A DNA stretch of 50,721 nt, from contig JAURWD010000173.1 of assembly GCA_030655145.1 (NCBI GenBank), forward strand, positions 1-50,721, in the 5' to 3' direction. The notes below the pieces were generated by a model. The model had not been told where the DNA came from. It ran no database searches and saw only the letters and a list, made by a program, of their open reading frames with translations. The stretch is from Ferruginibacter sp. Its GTDB lineage: Bacteria; Bacteroidota; Bacteroidia; Chitinophagales; Chitinophagaceae. Of this stretch, positions 17,662 to 25,954 are shown one piece after another. The position numbers were made by a program, and so were the translations under genes. Within the stretch, counting starts at the first letter, position 1, and each line of letters starts with the position of its first letter.

Positions 17662-18869
17662 AGAAAATGTTTCATATAAGTTGCGAGGTCTTTGTCGCCT
17701 CTTCCACTCAGGCAAATAACAACCACATCATCTTTACGGAGACCTAGATTTGGCAGGACAGAAAAAGCGTGTGCCGTTTCCAGCGCCGGGATAATACCTT
17801 CTGTTTTACTCACTTCGAGCGCTGCCTGCAGTGCCTCTTCATCCGTTGCACTCATGAATATGCCACGTCCGCTCGTAAACAGGTGTGCATGCAGGGGGCC
17901 AATACCGGGGTAATCAAGGCCGGCTGAAATGCTGTGTGGCTCAACTACTTGTCCATCGGCGGTTTGCATCAGCAAACTTTTACTACCATGTAGAATGCCG
18001 GGTTTACCTAACTGTGTCGTAGCAGCGCTCATGCCGCTGGTAAGGCCACAACCCGCTGCTTCAACCGCAACCAACTTAACCGCTTCATCATCGAGAAAAT
18101 GGTAAAATGCGCCGGCCGCATTACTGCCGCCACCCACACAGGCGATGACATGCGTTGGTAATTCGCTTCCTGTCTTTTCTAATAATTGTTTTTTGATTTC
18201 TGCGCTTATAACACTCTGGAAACGCGTGACCATATCCGGGTAAGGATGCGGCCCTACAACGCTGCCAATGATGTAATGAGTATCACCCGGGTTGTTGATC
18301 CAGTCCCGGATGGCTTCGTTGGTGGCATCCTTCAAGGTCTTGCTACCGCTAACGGCAGGTATAACGGTGGCACCCAGCATTTTCATTCGTGCAACATTCG
18401 GCGCCTGGCGCTCAATGTCTTTTTCCCCCATGTACACAATACACTCGAGGCCTTTTAGCGCACATACGGTGGCGGTAGCAACTCCATGCTGACCAGCGCC
18501 CGTCTCGGCAATGATCCTTTTTTTACCAAGGCGAATGGCAAGCAAGATCTGCCCGATGGTGTTGTTGATCTTGTGTGCACCAGTATGGCAAAGGTCTTCA
18601 CGTTTCAGGTAAATAGAAGCGCCATATTTAGCACTTAGCCGGGCTGCGTGATAAAGCGGGGTTGGCCTGCCTACATAATCCTTTAACAATGCAGCGAACT
18701 CTTCCTGGAAAGCAGGATCATACATGATCTTCAGGTATTCGTCCTGCAGTTGGCGCACGTTCGGGTACAACATCTCCGGTATGAATGCCCCACCAAATTT
18801 GCCGTAGTAGCCATGTTCGTTAACGCCCCAATTACTTGCCGTCGTCGCTGATTCAATCTCTTTCTCCAT
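17658..18869 (-). CDS. trpB: tryptophan synthase beta chain
   Basis: PLP enzyme that condenses indole with serine to make tryptophan. The 403-residue protein starts at [10 protein letters not shown]. The PLP lysine is K100 in the GAHKIN motif, the catalytic glutamate is E122 in AETGAGQHG, and the PLP phosphate loop is GGGSNAAG. The C-terminal domain with SGRGDKDL is complete. The N-terminus [12 protein letters not shown] is typical of the alpha-interacting TrpB1 class. A 186-base gap separates it from the upstream trpF copy, and it overlaps the GNAT gene downstream. Confidence 0.97.
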   Translation of the reverse strand: MEKEIESATTASNWGVNEHGYYGKFGGAFIPEMLYPNVRQLQDEYLKIMYDPAFQEEFAALLKDYVGRPTPLYHAARLSAKYGASIYLKREDLCHTGAHKINNTIGQILLAIRLGKKRIIAETGAGQHGVATATVCALKGLECIVYMGEKDIERQAPNVARMKMLGATVIPAVSGSKTLKDATNEAIRDWINNPGDTHYIIGSVVGPHPYPDMVTRFQSVISAEIKKQLLEKTGSELPTHVIACVGGGSNAAGAFYHFLDDEAVKLVAVEAAGCGLTSGMSAATTQLGKPGILHGSKSLLMQTADGQVVEPHSISAGLDYPGIGPLHAHLFTSGRGIFMSATDEEALQAALEVSKTEGIIPALETAHAFSVLPNLGLRKDDVVVICLSGRGDKDLATYMKHFL

Positions 18870-19055
18870 AATACGTAATTTTCTATCTGCTAACTCTCCG
18901 GGACTGGCCCTGATAAGCAAACTACATTTGTTTTAAAACTGCCAGGCCATGCAACTGGGAGACCAGCATAATTGGCTGAATAATTTCTCGATGAACTTGT
19001 GAAAGATGATTATTAGTCTGGTAGTTCCAACCGATCAATCGATGGCTGTTCCAGC

Positions 19056-19697
19056 TTAATTTTTCTTTAACCCTTGTTTCAATTTCAGCAACAAGGCCAT
19101 GTCTTTTACGCCCGGGCTTTTTTCTACTTTGCTGTTGACATCGATTCCAAAGTAGTCGGGGTGTTTGAAGGATTTTATTTTTGCGGCGTCGTCGACTCCG
19201 ATGCCGCCACTCAAAAAGAAAGGCTTTTCGATTTTGCTTTTCCCGATCAGCTTCCAATCAAACTGGACTCCGGTTCCGCCAGTCTTTCCGTCTTTCGAAG
19301 CGGTATCAAACAAATAATAATCACACACGTCGTCATACTCCGCTACCATTTCATCAATGGATATTGAGCTTAATCCATCATTGATGGAAAACGCTTTGAT
19401 AACTTCAACATCTTCAGAAAGTTGTTCGCAAAGCTCTGGCGTTTCTTTTCCGTGAAGTTGTACCACATCAAGACCGTAGTCTTCAACCGCCTCCATGATC
19501 TCGTCATAATCGGCATCCACAAACACGCCTACTTTTTTCACATCAAAATCCGTTGCCTGCATCTCTTCTTTAGAGATCTTTCCAACCACATACCTCGGGG
19601 AATCTTTATGAAAAATAAATCCTGCGTAATCAATGTTTAATCCATCGAGCTGTTGCAGTTGCTTCAGCTGGGTAATGCCACACACTTTAATATTCAT
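19056..19697 (-). CDS. trpF: phosphoribosylanthranilate isomerase, second copy
   Basis: Catalyses the Amadori rearrangement of phosphoribosylanthranilate to CdRP in tryptophan synthesis. The 213-residue TIM barrel keeps the catalytic cysteine in KVCGIT (C6), the SPRYV stretch, VQLHG, the acid aspartate in LFDTASK, GGTGVQFDW and SGGI. It lies 14 bases after the first trpF copy and aligns with it over the full length, with moderate identity by eye, so the duplication is not recent. Either both are active, or one has shifted substrate. A 186-base gap to trpB follows. Confidence 0.92.
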   Translation of the reverse strand: MNIKVCGITQLKQLQQLDGLNIDYAGFIFHKDSPRYVVGKISKEEMQATDFDVKKVGVFVDADYDEIMEAVEDYGLDVVQLHGKETPELCEQLSEDVEVIKAFSINDGLSSISIDEMVAEYDDVCDYYLFDTASKDGKTGGTGVQFDWKLIGKSKIEKPFFLSGGIGVDDAAKIKSFKHPDYFGIDVNSKVEKSPGVKDMALLLKLKQGLKKN

Positions 19698-19711
19698 TTG
19701 CTTCTCTTTAG

Positions 19712-20341
19712 TTATTGTAATTGTTGACTGAATTTTTTAATTGCGTCCATATCCTTCACGCCGGGCATCACTTCGAAGCGACTGTTGATATCAATGGCGA
19801 ACAAGGCTTTTGCTTCCGGGAGTGTTTCAAAAGTTTTTAATTGTTCTACATCTGCCGGCTCTATACCGCCACTCAAAAAATAGGGTTTTCCAACCAGCAC
19901 ATTCTGAAGTTTTCCCCAGTTGAATTTTTTACCTGTACCGCCATACCCCGCTCCTTCCGTATCAAACATGAACATATCGCAAACATCCATGTACTCTTTA
20001 ATGCGCCAGCCGATGTTATCTGAATCACTGATCCTGAATGCCTTTACAACAGAAATATAATCAGCGATCTTTTCACAGTAGCGGGCAGATTCATCGCCAT
20101 GTAACTGCACCATGTGCAACCTGCACTCATCCACCATTTGCAACACTTCTTCAACTGAAGCATTTACAAACACGCCTACTTTATTTACATTATTTTCTTT
20201 CTTGATCTGGTTTGTCGTCATGTGCCGCAAGACATACCGGGGAGATTTTGGATAAAAAATTAAACCGGCGAAGGCTGCTCCTACTTCAGGCAACATAGCC
20301 ATCTGCTCCTCCTGCGTAATACCACAGACTTTTATTCTCAT
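19712..20341 (-). CDS. trpF: phosphoribosylanthranilate isomerase, first copy
   Basis: The 209-residue TIM barrel has the TrpF signature: KVCGITQ with catalytic C6, KSPRYV, VQLHGDE, the acid aspartate in MFDTEG, GGTGKKFNW and the phosphate-loop SGGIEP. Its ATG at 20341 overlaps the trpC stop by four bases (ATGA), so it is the copy most tightly integrated in the operon. It sits directly before a second trpF. Family role: step three of tryptophan synthesis from anthranilate. Confidence 0.95.
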   Translation of the reverse strand: MRIKVCGITQEEQMAMLPEVGAAFAGLIFYPKSPRYVLRHMTTNQIKKENNVNKVGVFVNASVEEVLQMVDECRLHMVQLHGDESARYCEKIADYISVVKAFRISDSDNIGWRIKEYMDVCDMFMFDTEGAGYGGTGKKFNWGKLQNVLVGKPYFLSGGIEPADVEQLKTFETLPEAKALFAIDINSRFEVMPGVKDMDAIKKFSQQLQ

Positions 20342-21132
20342 GTTATGCTTTTGCTTTTTAGTTGTTCAACAAACCTGGCAAAAGCAATCGTTGGATCCGC
20401 TTGTTTCATAAAGTTCTCACCAATGAGAAAACCTTTAAAACCTGCGTCCCTAAAAGTACAAATAGTTTCTACATCATGAATGCCGCTTTCGGCAATTTTG
20501 ATTTTGTTCGCTGGTATCTTTTTACTGAGTTCAATGGATCGCTGAATGTCGACCACGAAGGTTTTCAGATCGCGGTTGTTAACGCCGACAATTTCCGTCT
20601 CGTCGCAGATATGTGCTAACTCCTCTTCGTTATGAATTTCAAGTAGCACCTCCAGGTTAAGGGAAGTCGCGAACCTGGCTAGCTCTTTTACCCGATCCGG
20701 GGAAAGACAGGCAGCAATCAAGAGAATGACATCGGCACCCATTGCCCTGGCTTCCGAAACCTGGTACTCATCGATCATAAAATCCTTGCGCAGGATCGGG
20801 ATATTGTTAAAGCGGGCAGCCGCGATATCAGCAACAGTTCCGCCAAAAAAATGTTCATCCGTCAATATCGATAAGCAGCTGGCGCCATTGGCTGTATAAG
20901 CTCGGGTTACTTCAGCTACATCCGCGGTGTCATTGATTATTCCTTTCGATGGAGAACGGCGTTTAAATTCCGCGATGATGCCTGTCTTTGAATCGTCATT
21001 CAGTAACTGTTTCAACGAAATAATATCACGATCATAAAATTTCCCATTCTTCAATTCATCGAAAGGCACCCGTTCTTTGGCTTGGGCTACTTCGATTTTT
21101 TTATGTTCTATGATGGTATCTAAAATGTTCAT
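20338..21132 (-). CDS. trpC: indole-3-glycerol phosphate synthase
   Basis: Closes the indole ring by decarboxylating CdRP. The 264-residue single-domain TIM barrel shows the catalytic stretches AEFKRRSPSKG, LRKDFMIDEYQV and VGVNNRDLKTF, the glutamate-bearing IAESGIHD, and the phosphate-binding FLIGENFM. It is not fused to TrpF, unlike in enterobacteria. It begins 97 bases after trpD and overlaps the first trpF by four bases. Confidence 0.97.
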   Translation of the reverse strand: MNILDTIIEHKKIEVAQAKERVPFDELKNGKFYDRDIISLKQLLNDDSKTGIIAEFKRRSPSKGIINDTADVAEVTRAYTANGASCLSILTDEHFFGGTVADIAAARFNNIPILRKDFMIDEYQVSEARAMGADVILLIAACLSPDRVKELARFATSLNLEVLLEIHNEEELAHICDETEIVGVNNRDLKTFVVDIQRSIELSKKIPANKIKIAESGIHDVETICTFRDAGFKGFLIGENFMKQADPTIAFARFVEQLKSKSIT

Positions 21133-21229
21133 GTTGTCGGAAATTCAAAATGGATGGGTTATGGTTAGTGAATGCTATTGAATAAGGATCCAGCTTTTCT
21201 AAATCTAATGAAGCGGGAATACCTATCTC

Positions 21230-22216
21230 CTACCCGCAAAGCTTCTCTAATACCCGCAATGCTTTTCCACTTTCAAGGCTCTCCACTGCAAGCTGGTAAC
21301 ACTCATCATAATCCCCATACTTACAGGTACAACTAAGGGCCATGGCAGAGTTTGCAAGCACTACCGCGTTTTGCGCCCAGGTTCCATTGCCTTTTAAAAT
21401 GGATACAAATATTGTTGCCGCATCTTCGGCGGTGTCTCCACCATAAATGTCTGAAGCGCTCACCGTGCGTTTACCAAGTGTCTCCGCGCTTAAGATCTGT
21501 TCCCCTTTATTGGTGATGACCTTTGTATCACCCGTGAGGGAGATCTCATCGTATCCATCCAGGCCATGAATAATGGTAAAGTTGCTCTTGGCATCCTGCA
21601 GGAGATAATTATAGATCCGGGCCATCTCGAGGTTGTAAACCCCTACCAACTGGTATTTGGGAAAAGCGGGATTTACCATTGGCCCCAGCATATTAAAAAA
21701 AGTGCGTACGCCGAGATTTTTGCGAATCGCCCCAACGGCTTTTAACGCCGGGTGAAACAATGGCGCGTGTAAAAAACAAATGTTGGTTTCGTTGATCTCG
21801 CGTTGAAGACTACTGGTGTCATTTTTAAACTTGTAGCCCAGTTGCTCCATAACATTACTGGATCCGCTGATGGAAGTAGCACCGTAGTTTCCATGCTTCG
21901 CGACCTTGTTTCCTGTACCGGCAACAATGAAGCAACTCAGGGTAGAAATGTTGAAGGTATTTTTTCCGTCGCCACCGGTTCCAACAATATCCATGACCTC
22001 GAGGCCATCGAGATTTACAGCCACACAAAGTTCCAATAAAGCATCACGGAAACCCTGCAGTTCCGCGATGGTGATACTGCGCATAAGGTATACTGTTATA
22101 AAGGAAGCGAGCTCGCTTTCATTGTACACCCCTCTCGAAATATTTAGTAACACTTCCTTTGCTTCGTCGCGGGAGAGTGACTTATGTTCAAATAAATAAT
22201 TAAGGATCTTTTTCAT
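21230..22216 (-). CDS. trpD: anthranilate phosphoribosyltransferase
   Basis: Transfers phosphoribose from PRPP to anthranilate. The 328-residue protein has the PRPP-binding glycine motif GTGGDGKNTFN, the KHGNYGATS anthranilate and diphosphate-site motif, and the later NMLGPMVNPA stretch. The N-terminal helical domain and the large alpha/beta domain are complete. It starts 60 bases after trpG and is not fused to it. Confidence 0.97.
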   Translation of the reverse strand: MKKILNYLFEHKSLSRDEAKEVLLNISRGVYNESELASFITVYLMRSITIAELQGFRDALLELCVAVNLDGLEVMDIVGTGGDGKNTFNISTLSCFIVAGTGNKVAKHGNYGATSISGSSNVMEQLGYKFKNDTSSLQREINETNICFLHAPLFHPALKAVGAIRKNLGVRTFFNMLGPMVNPAFPKYQLVGVYNLEMARIYNYLLQDAKSNFTIIHGLDGYDEISLTGDTKVITNKGEQILSAETLGKRTVSASDIYGGDTAEDAATIFVSILKGNGTWAQNAVVLANSAMALSCTCKYGDYDECYQLAVESLESGKALRVLEKLCG

Positions 22217-22276
22217 TACAACCAGTATTTAGGTTTTGTTGAGCGGGTTAAATGTCTGCAAGGCTGAAGTGTATGG

Positions 22277-22846
22277 TTAGGCTCCCAGCCAATTGCGCAG
22301 CATTTGTTCACCGCCCGGTGTGAGTACGCTCTCCGGGTGAAACTGCACGCCCTGCACATCGTAGGTTTTATGCTGCAGTGCCATGATGAAACCGTTGTCA
22401 TCCCTTGCAGTCACTTCCAACTCCTCGGGAAATTCAAGATCACTCACGATCCATGAATGGTAGCGACCTACCTCAATTTTTTCGCCCATTCCCTTCAGGA
22501 TCGGCGCGTTTTGATTTAAGATATTGATTGGTGTTGCAATGCCATGGTACACACTGGTAAGGTTTTCCAGGTCGGCTCCAAAAGCCTCCCCGATTGCCTG
22601 GTGACCTAAACAAACGCCAAGAATAGATTTCGTTGCGGCGTATTGCCGGATCAATGGCAACAACAATCCAGCCTCCTGCGGAATACCTGGCCCGGGTGAA
22701 AGAATGATCTTGTCGTATGCCTCCACCTCATCAAGCGTGATCTTATCATTACGACAAACCGTTACTTTCTCATGCATGATCTTTTCTACAAGATGAACGA
22801 GGTTGTAAGTAAAAGAATCGTAGTTGTCGAATACCAGTATTCTCAT
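22277..22846 (-). CDS. trpG: anthranilate synthase component II (glutamine amidotransferase)
   Basis: Provides ammonia from glutamine to TrpE. The 189-residue class I amidotransferase begins at MRILVFDNYDSFTYNLVH. The nucleophile cysteine is in GVCLGHQAIGEAFG, and the histidine-glutamate pair of the triad is in VQFHPESV near the C-terminus. The ATG at 22846 follows the trpE stop with a one-base gap, which supports 1:1 coupling. It could also serve folate synthesis as PabA, as many TrpG proteins do (known for the family, not shown here). Confidence 0.95.
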   Translation of the reverse strand: MRILVFDNYDSFTYNLVHLVEKIMHEKVTVCRNDKITLDEVEAYDKIILSPGPGIPQEAGLLLPLIRQYAATKSILGVCLGHQAIGEAFGADLENLTSVYHGIATPINILNQNAPILKGMGEKIEVGRYHSWIVSDLEFPEELEVTARDDNGFIMALQHKTYDVQGVQFHPESVLTPGGEQMLRNWLGA

Positions 22847-22847
22847 G

Positions 22848-24278
22848 TTAAATATTTTGTGCCAATACAATGGCTTGTTTTAAAGCGTTCAATTTATTGT
22901 TCACTTCCTGCAATTCACTTTCTGGTTTGCTTGCAGCGACTACTCCGGCGCCAGCCTGGTAAACGAGCGTATTGTTTGCGCTGAGAAAAGTACGGATCAT
23001 GATCGCATGATTGCAACTTCCATCAAAACCCATGCTTCCGATCGCGCCGCCATAATAGCCCCTGCCGGTTGGCTCATTCTCGTTGATCAGTTGCATCGCC
23101 TTAAATTTTGGTGCACCACTCAAGGTTCCCGCTGGAAAACTTACCGCAAGTAATTTGAACGGGTTTGTTTCTTCCCGCACCTTTCCAACAACTTCACTTA
23201 CCAGGTGAATCACATGAGAATAGTAATTGACTTTTTTAAATTGTGTAACCTCCACCTCGGTGCACATGCGGCTGAGGTCATTCCGTGCCAGGTCAACCAA
23301 CATCACGTGTTCGGCATTTTCCTTCACATCATTTTCAAGTTGAATTGCCAGCGCTTCATCAGTCTTATCATTTCCAGTGCGCTTGAAGGTGCCCGCAATC
23401 GGGTGAACAATTGCTTTACCATTGTTCACGATCAACTGGCTCTCCGGTGAGGAACCCATGAGTTTATAATCACCGTAATCAAAATAAAAAAGATACGGGC
23501 TTGGGTTAATGCTTCTTAAAGCACGATACACATTGAATTCGTCGCCGTTAAATGGTTGTTCAAACCTGCGACTTAAAACGATTTGAAAAACATCACCCCG
23601 CATGCAACTGGCAATGCCTTTTTTTACGATATCGATGTATTGTGTATCTGTAAGATTGGAGGTTTCCGCCCCAACAGGCGAAAAAGGAAAGGTAGGAACA
23701 TCGCGGCTCTTGATGAGACTTTCAACCGCGTCTACTTCGCTTTCGATGCCGGTGATACTGTTTTCGCATATATACAGTTCATCCTTGAAATGATTAATGA
23801 CTATAACGTACTGGTATAGACGATAACGCATCAGCGGAATTTCCGACGGCTTTAATTGCACATCTTTTAATTCAGGTGCATTCAATTTGATGGTATCGAA
23901 AAATTGAACGGCGTCATAAGCACTATATCCAAAAAGTCCCTGCGCAACATTGATTGGTTTCAAAGCCGGTTCCCTTATCTCGAAGCGCTGCATAAAATTC
24001 CACAAGTGGGTAGGTACGTCTGCCGGATCGGTAATGTGGATCTTCTCCGGCGCCTGGGCCGGGAGTTTAAATTCAATGGTGCTGGTATTGCGGATCTCGA
24101 TACCTGCAATTGCATTGATGCCGATGAAGGAGTAGCTGTTTTCCCCGGCATGAAAGTCTGCACTCTCGAGCAGGATGGTATCCCGGAAACGATCCCTCAA
24201 CCGGAGGTAAATACCAACGGGGGTGTAAACATCTGCAAGCAATTTTTTTGAACTGGTTCGAATCTCAATTTTTTTCAT
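22848..24278 (-). CDS. trpE: anthranilate synthase component I
   Basis: Converts chorismate and ammonia to anthranilate, the committed step to tryptophan. The 476-residue protein has the N-terminal LLESAD motif and the NPSPYLFYF motif that form the tryptophan feedback site in characterised TrpE proteins. It is therefore probably feedback-inhibited. The C-terminal chorismate-binding domain is complete: GSSPE, HPIAGTFKRTG, DLARNDLSR, FPAGTLSGAPK and GAIG. It is the first structural gene of the operon, about 110 bases downstream of an attenuator hairpin. Confidence 0.97.
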   Translation of the reverse strand: MKKIEIRTSSKKLLADVYTPVGIYLRLRDRFRDTILLESADFHAGENSYSFIGINAIAGIEIRNTSTIEFKLPAQAPEKIHITDPADVPTHLWNFMQRFEIREPALKPINVAQGLFGYSAYDAVQFFDTIKLNAPELKDVQLKPSEIPLMRYRLYQYVIVINHFKDELYICENSITGIESEVDAVESLIKSRDVPTFPFSPVGAETSNLTDTQYIDIVKKGIASCMRGDVFQIVLSRRFEQPFNGDEFNVYRALRSINPSPYLFYFDYGDYKLMGSSPESQLIVNNGKAIVHPIAGTFKRTGNDKTDEALAIQLENDVKENAEHVMLVDLARNDLSRMCTEVEVTQFKKVNYYSHVIHLVSEVVGKVREETNPFKLLAVSFPAGTLSGAPKFKAMQLINENEPTGRGYYGGAIGSMGFDGSCNHAIMIRTFLSANNTLVYQAGAGVVAASKPESELQEVNNKLNALKQAIVLAQNI

Positions 24279-24387
24279 ACTCCAACCCTTCCGGGCATTA
24301 TTCGCAATTCCATTTTCAGTCTTAATACCTGCCCTGGATGCGGGATCATTAAAAATTATTTAGCGCTACTCTTTCGGTCGTAAAATG

Positions 24388-24417
24388 AAAAAGCCCCAAC
24401 ACATTGTGTCGGGGCCT
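24388..24417 (-). terminator. trp attenuator terminator hairpin
   Basis: On the minus strand GCCCCGACAC pairs with GTGTTGGGGC (24415-24406 with 24402-24393, one G-U pair) around a three-base loop and is followed by TTTTTC. It lies 31 bases after the leader-peptide stop and before any structural gene, so it acts as a conditional terminator. Its 5' arm contains CGACACA (24411-24405), which is perfectly complementary to UGUGUCG at 24447-24441 just after the leader stop codon. That gives a mutually exclusive anti-terminator. Confidence 0.88.
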
Positions 24418-24447
24418 GGATATTTTAATCAATAGCATAGCGACACA

Positions 24448-24501
24448 TCAAAGAATTGAGTGCCACCACCAACCATTGCTATTTAAAATTGCTTTTGTCA
24501 T
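24448..24501 (-). CDS. trpL: trp operon leader peptide (three consecutive Trp codons)
   Basis: A 17-codon ORF (MTKAILNSNGWWWHSIL) encodes three tryptophans in a row (codons at 24471-24463) and ends 31 bases before an intrinsic terminator upstream of trpE. It is too short for standard gene finders. An in-frame ATG at 24531 would give 27 residues but lies upstream of the predicted transcription start. The sequence AAUAGC just before the Trp codons (24483-24478) is complementary to GCUAUU at 24436-24431, providing a plausible 1:2 pause hairpin. Stalling at the Trp codons would mask it and let the anti-terminator form. The mechanism is inferred from the E. coli trpL model. Confidence 0.88.
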   Translation of the reverse strand: MTKAILNSNGWWWHSIL

Positions 24502-24510
24502 TTGTTGCTG

Positions 24511-24541
24511 CAAAGATGTGGAGGAAATCATTCATAACAAA
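24511..24541 (-). promoter_or_regulatory. trp operon promoter (-33 and -7 boxes)
   Basis: The minus strand has TTTG at 24541-24538, a 19-base spacer, and CATCTTTG at 24518-24511. The Bacteroidota consensus is TTTG-N19-TAnnTTTG, so there is one mismatch (T to C). Transcription would start near 24504-24507, only a few bases before the leader-peptide ATG at 24501. Confidence 0.65.
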
Positions 24542-24695
24542 AAAATTTTTCCGTTCAAAAACGGGCGAAAAAATTGCGGCCCATAAATTGTCTGCTTCAT
24601 ATATGAATGTGAAGTCAAGCACTTAAAGTCTTGACGAAACCTGAAAGTGTATTCAACCGCAAAAATTATAAATAACTTTATTAAAACGAATCAGC

Positions 24696-25325
24696 ATGAA
24701 CATCACAATTTTTGGCGCTACGGGTATGGTGGGTAAAGAATTGGTAAAACAGGCTTTGCACAATGGTCACCAGGTAAAAGCTTTCGGAAGAAATGTATTT
24801 ACAGAAGACCTGCCGAAAGACGACAACCTCGAGTTGATCCAGGGTGCCCTGTTTGATGAAGGCCAGGTTTTAAAAGCCATCAAAGGCAGCGACGCTGTTC
24901 TTTCTGCCCTGGGCGGAGCCATTACCGACGCTGATGTAACCAGGTCGCTTGGTATGAAAAACATCGTAGCGCAAATGGAAAAGGCCGGCGTGAAACGCAT
25001 TGTTGCCCTCGGTGGCATGGGATCGTTGAATGCCGATGAGGACACGCTGGTGCTTGATACACCTGATTACCCTTCCGCATTTTTTCATGTTAGTAAAGAG
25101 CATTATAAAGCCTATGAATTTTTAAAGGCCTCCAATCTCGACTGGACGTTTGTCTGCCCCGGCGATATCATCAATGCTGAAGCAACCGGACATTTCGTAA
25201 CCAATGCGGACTATTTGCCTACACCAAACAATAGCAAGATCACCAGCGGCGACCTCGCCTTGTTTATGTTAAACCAGGTGTCAAAAACTGATTATATCGA
25301 TAAACGCGTTGGTATTTCAAATTAA
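24696..25325 (+). CDS. NAD(P)H-binding oxidoreductase (atypical SDR, NmrA-like)
   Basis: A 209-residue single-domain Rossmann protein. The N-terminal dinucleotide motif is FGATGMVGKEL (GxxGxxG type). The segment SDAVLSALGG and the later FVCPGDI fit the atypical short-chain dehydrogenase (SDR_a5/NmrA-like) group. No YxxxK catalytic pair of classical SDRs is evident. The reaction is unknown; such proteins reduce small metabolites or flavins, or act as redox sensors. It is divergent from the trp operon and runs toward the small secreted protein gene. Confidence 0.85.
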   Translation: MNITIFGATGMVGKELVKQALHNGHQVKAFGRNVFTEDLPKDDNLELIQGALFDEGQVLKAIKGSDAVLSALGGAITDADVTRSLGMKNIVAQMEKAGVKRIVALGGMGSLNADEDTLVLDTPDYPSAFFHVSKEHYKAYEFLKASNLDWTFVCPGDIINAEATGHFVTNADYLPTPNNSKITSGDLALFMLNQVSKTDYIDKRVGISN

Positions 25326-25446
25326 GGTTTTAGAGTTGCGCAACTCATTTGCTTCTCATAGTTGGTTTCGTCGAAACTTTAGCAAAATCACAGCATTTAT
25401 AGCCCTCCTTTGGCACATTAATTTCACTAATACCCAAAACACCTGG

Positions 25447-25866
25447 TTGAAAAAATATCTACTCATTTCTTTATTGGCTTTCACTTCCGGGGTGCAGGCT
25501 CAAAAGATCGACAGCATCTATGTCAATCTCTACACCGATAGCCTTAAGAGAGGTACTCATAACTACATTAATGTGGATGGACTTTTATCTAATGGTTCTT
25601 ACCAACCACTAGACAGCACTGATATCATTTTCAAAAGTTCAGACGGAAAGTTCTTTGGCAACAGCCTGTTGATTGACAAAGATTTCAGCAAAGAAAAAAT
25701 AACGATTGAAGTTACCTGCAGGAAAAATCCTTTGCTGCACAAACGCTTTGACATGTACATCAAAACGAAGCCGGATAACGAACAATTGAAAACCGAAGAA
25801 GAGTTATTGAATGAAATGCGCAACCAGCGAAACCGTAAAAAGAACAAAAGCAACCTGGCTATTTGA
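25447..25866 (+). CDS. small secreted protein of unknown function
   Basis: I do not recognise the family. The preferred start is a TTG at 25447, which gives KKYLLISLLAFTSGVQAQ as a clean Sec signal peptide with cleavage after QAQ. The frame extends to a TTG at 25309 overlapping the previous gene, but that part is not signal-like. The mature part of about 120 residues is a probable beta-rich domain (YVNLYTDSLKRGTHNYINVDG, SSDGKFFG). A strongly charged C-terminal tail with NRKKNKSN follows. The domain resembles the Ig-like folds common in periplasmic proteins, but that is only an impression. Confidence 0.65.
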   Translation: MKKYLLISLLAFTSGVQAQKIDSIYVNLYTDSLKRGTHNYINVDGLLSNGSYQPLDSTDIIFKSSDGKFFGNSLLIDKDFSKEKITIEVTCRKNPLLHKRFDMYIKTKPDNEQLKTEEELLNEMRNQRNRKKNKSNLAI

Positions 25867-25899
25867 AAGCAGGCAACAAATGGAATTCATACAAAATAA

Positions 25900-25930
25900 A
25901 AATCGACCAGGTGAGTACCCTGGTCGATTT
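25900..25930. terminator. bidirectional rho-independent terminator
   Basis: The stem AAATCGACCAGG / CCTGGTCGATTT has a 7-base loop. It is A-rich on the left and T-rich on the right, so it can serve both the small secreted protein gene (+) and the transaldolase gene (-), which converge here. Confidence 0.85.
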
Positions 25931-25954
25931 AATTTATGGTAACTGCAAAGAATG

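Larger units (their letters stand above)
24279..24695. other. trp leader region and divergent spacer
   Basis: A 417-base interval between divergent trpE and the NAD(P)-binding gene. On the minus strand it holds a promoter (24511-24541), a Trp-rich leader peptide (24448-24501), an anti-terminator arm (24441-24447) and an intrinsic terminator (24388-24417), followed by about 110 bases to the trpE ATG. On the plus strand TAACTTTA at 24673-24680 is a one-mismatch -7 box for the gene at 24696. Confidence 0.75.

Noticed and set aside
18922-19257. A 111-residue minus-strand ORF between trpB and the second trpF copy.
   Set aside because: It overlaps the trpF copy in another frame and has no recognisable start context; low-complexity basic composition suggests a shadow frame.
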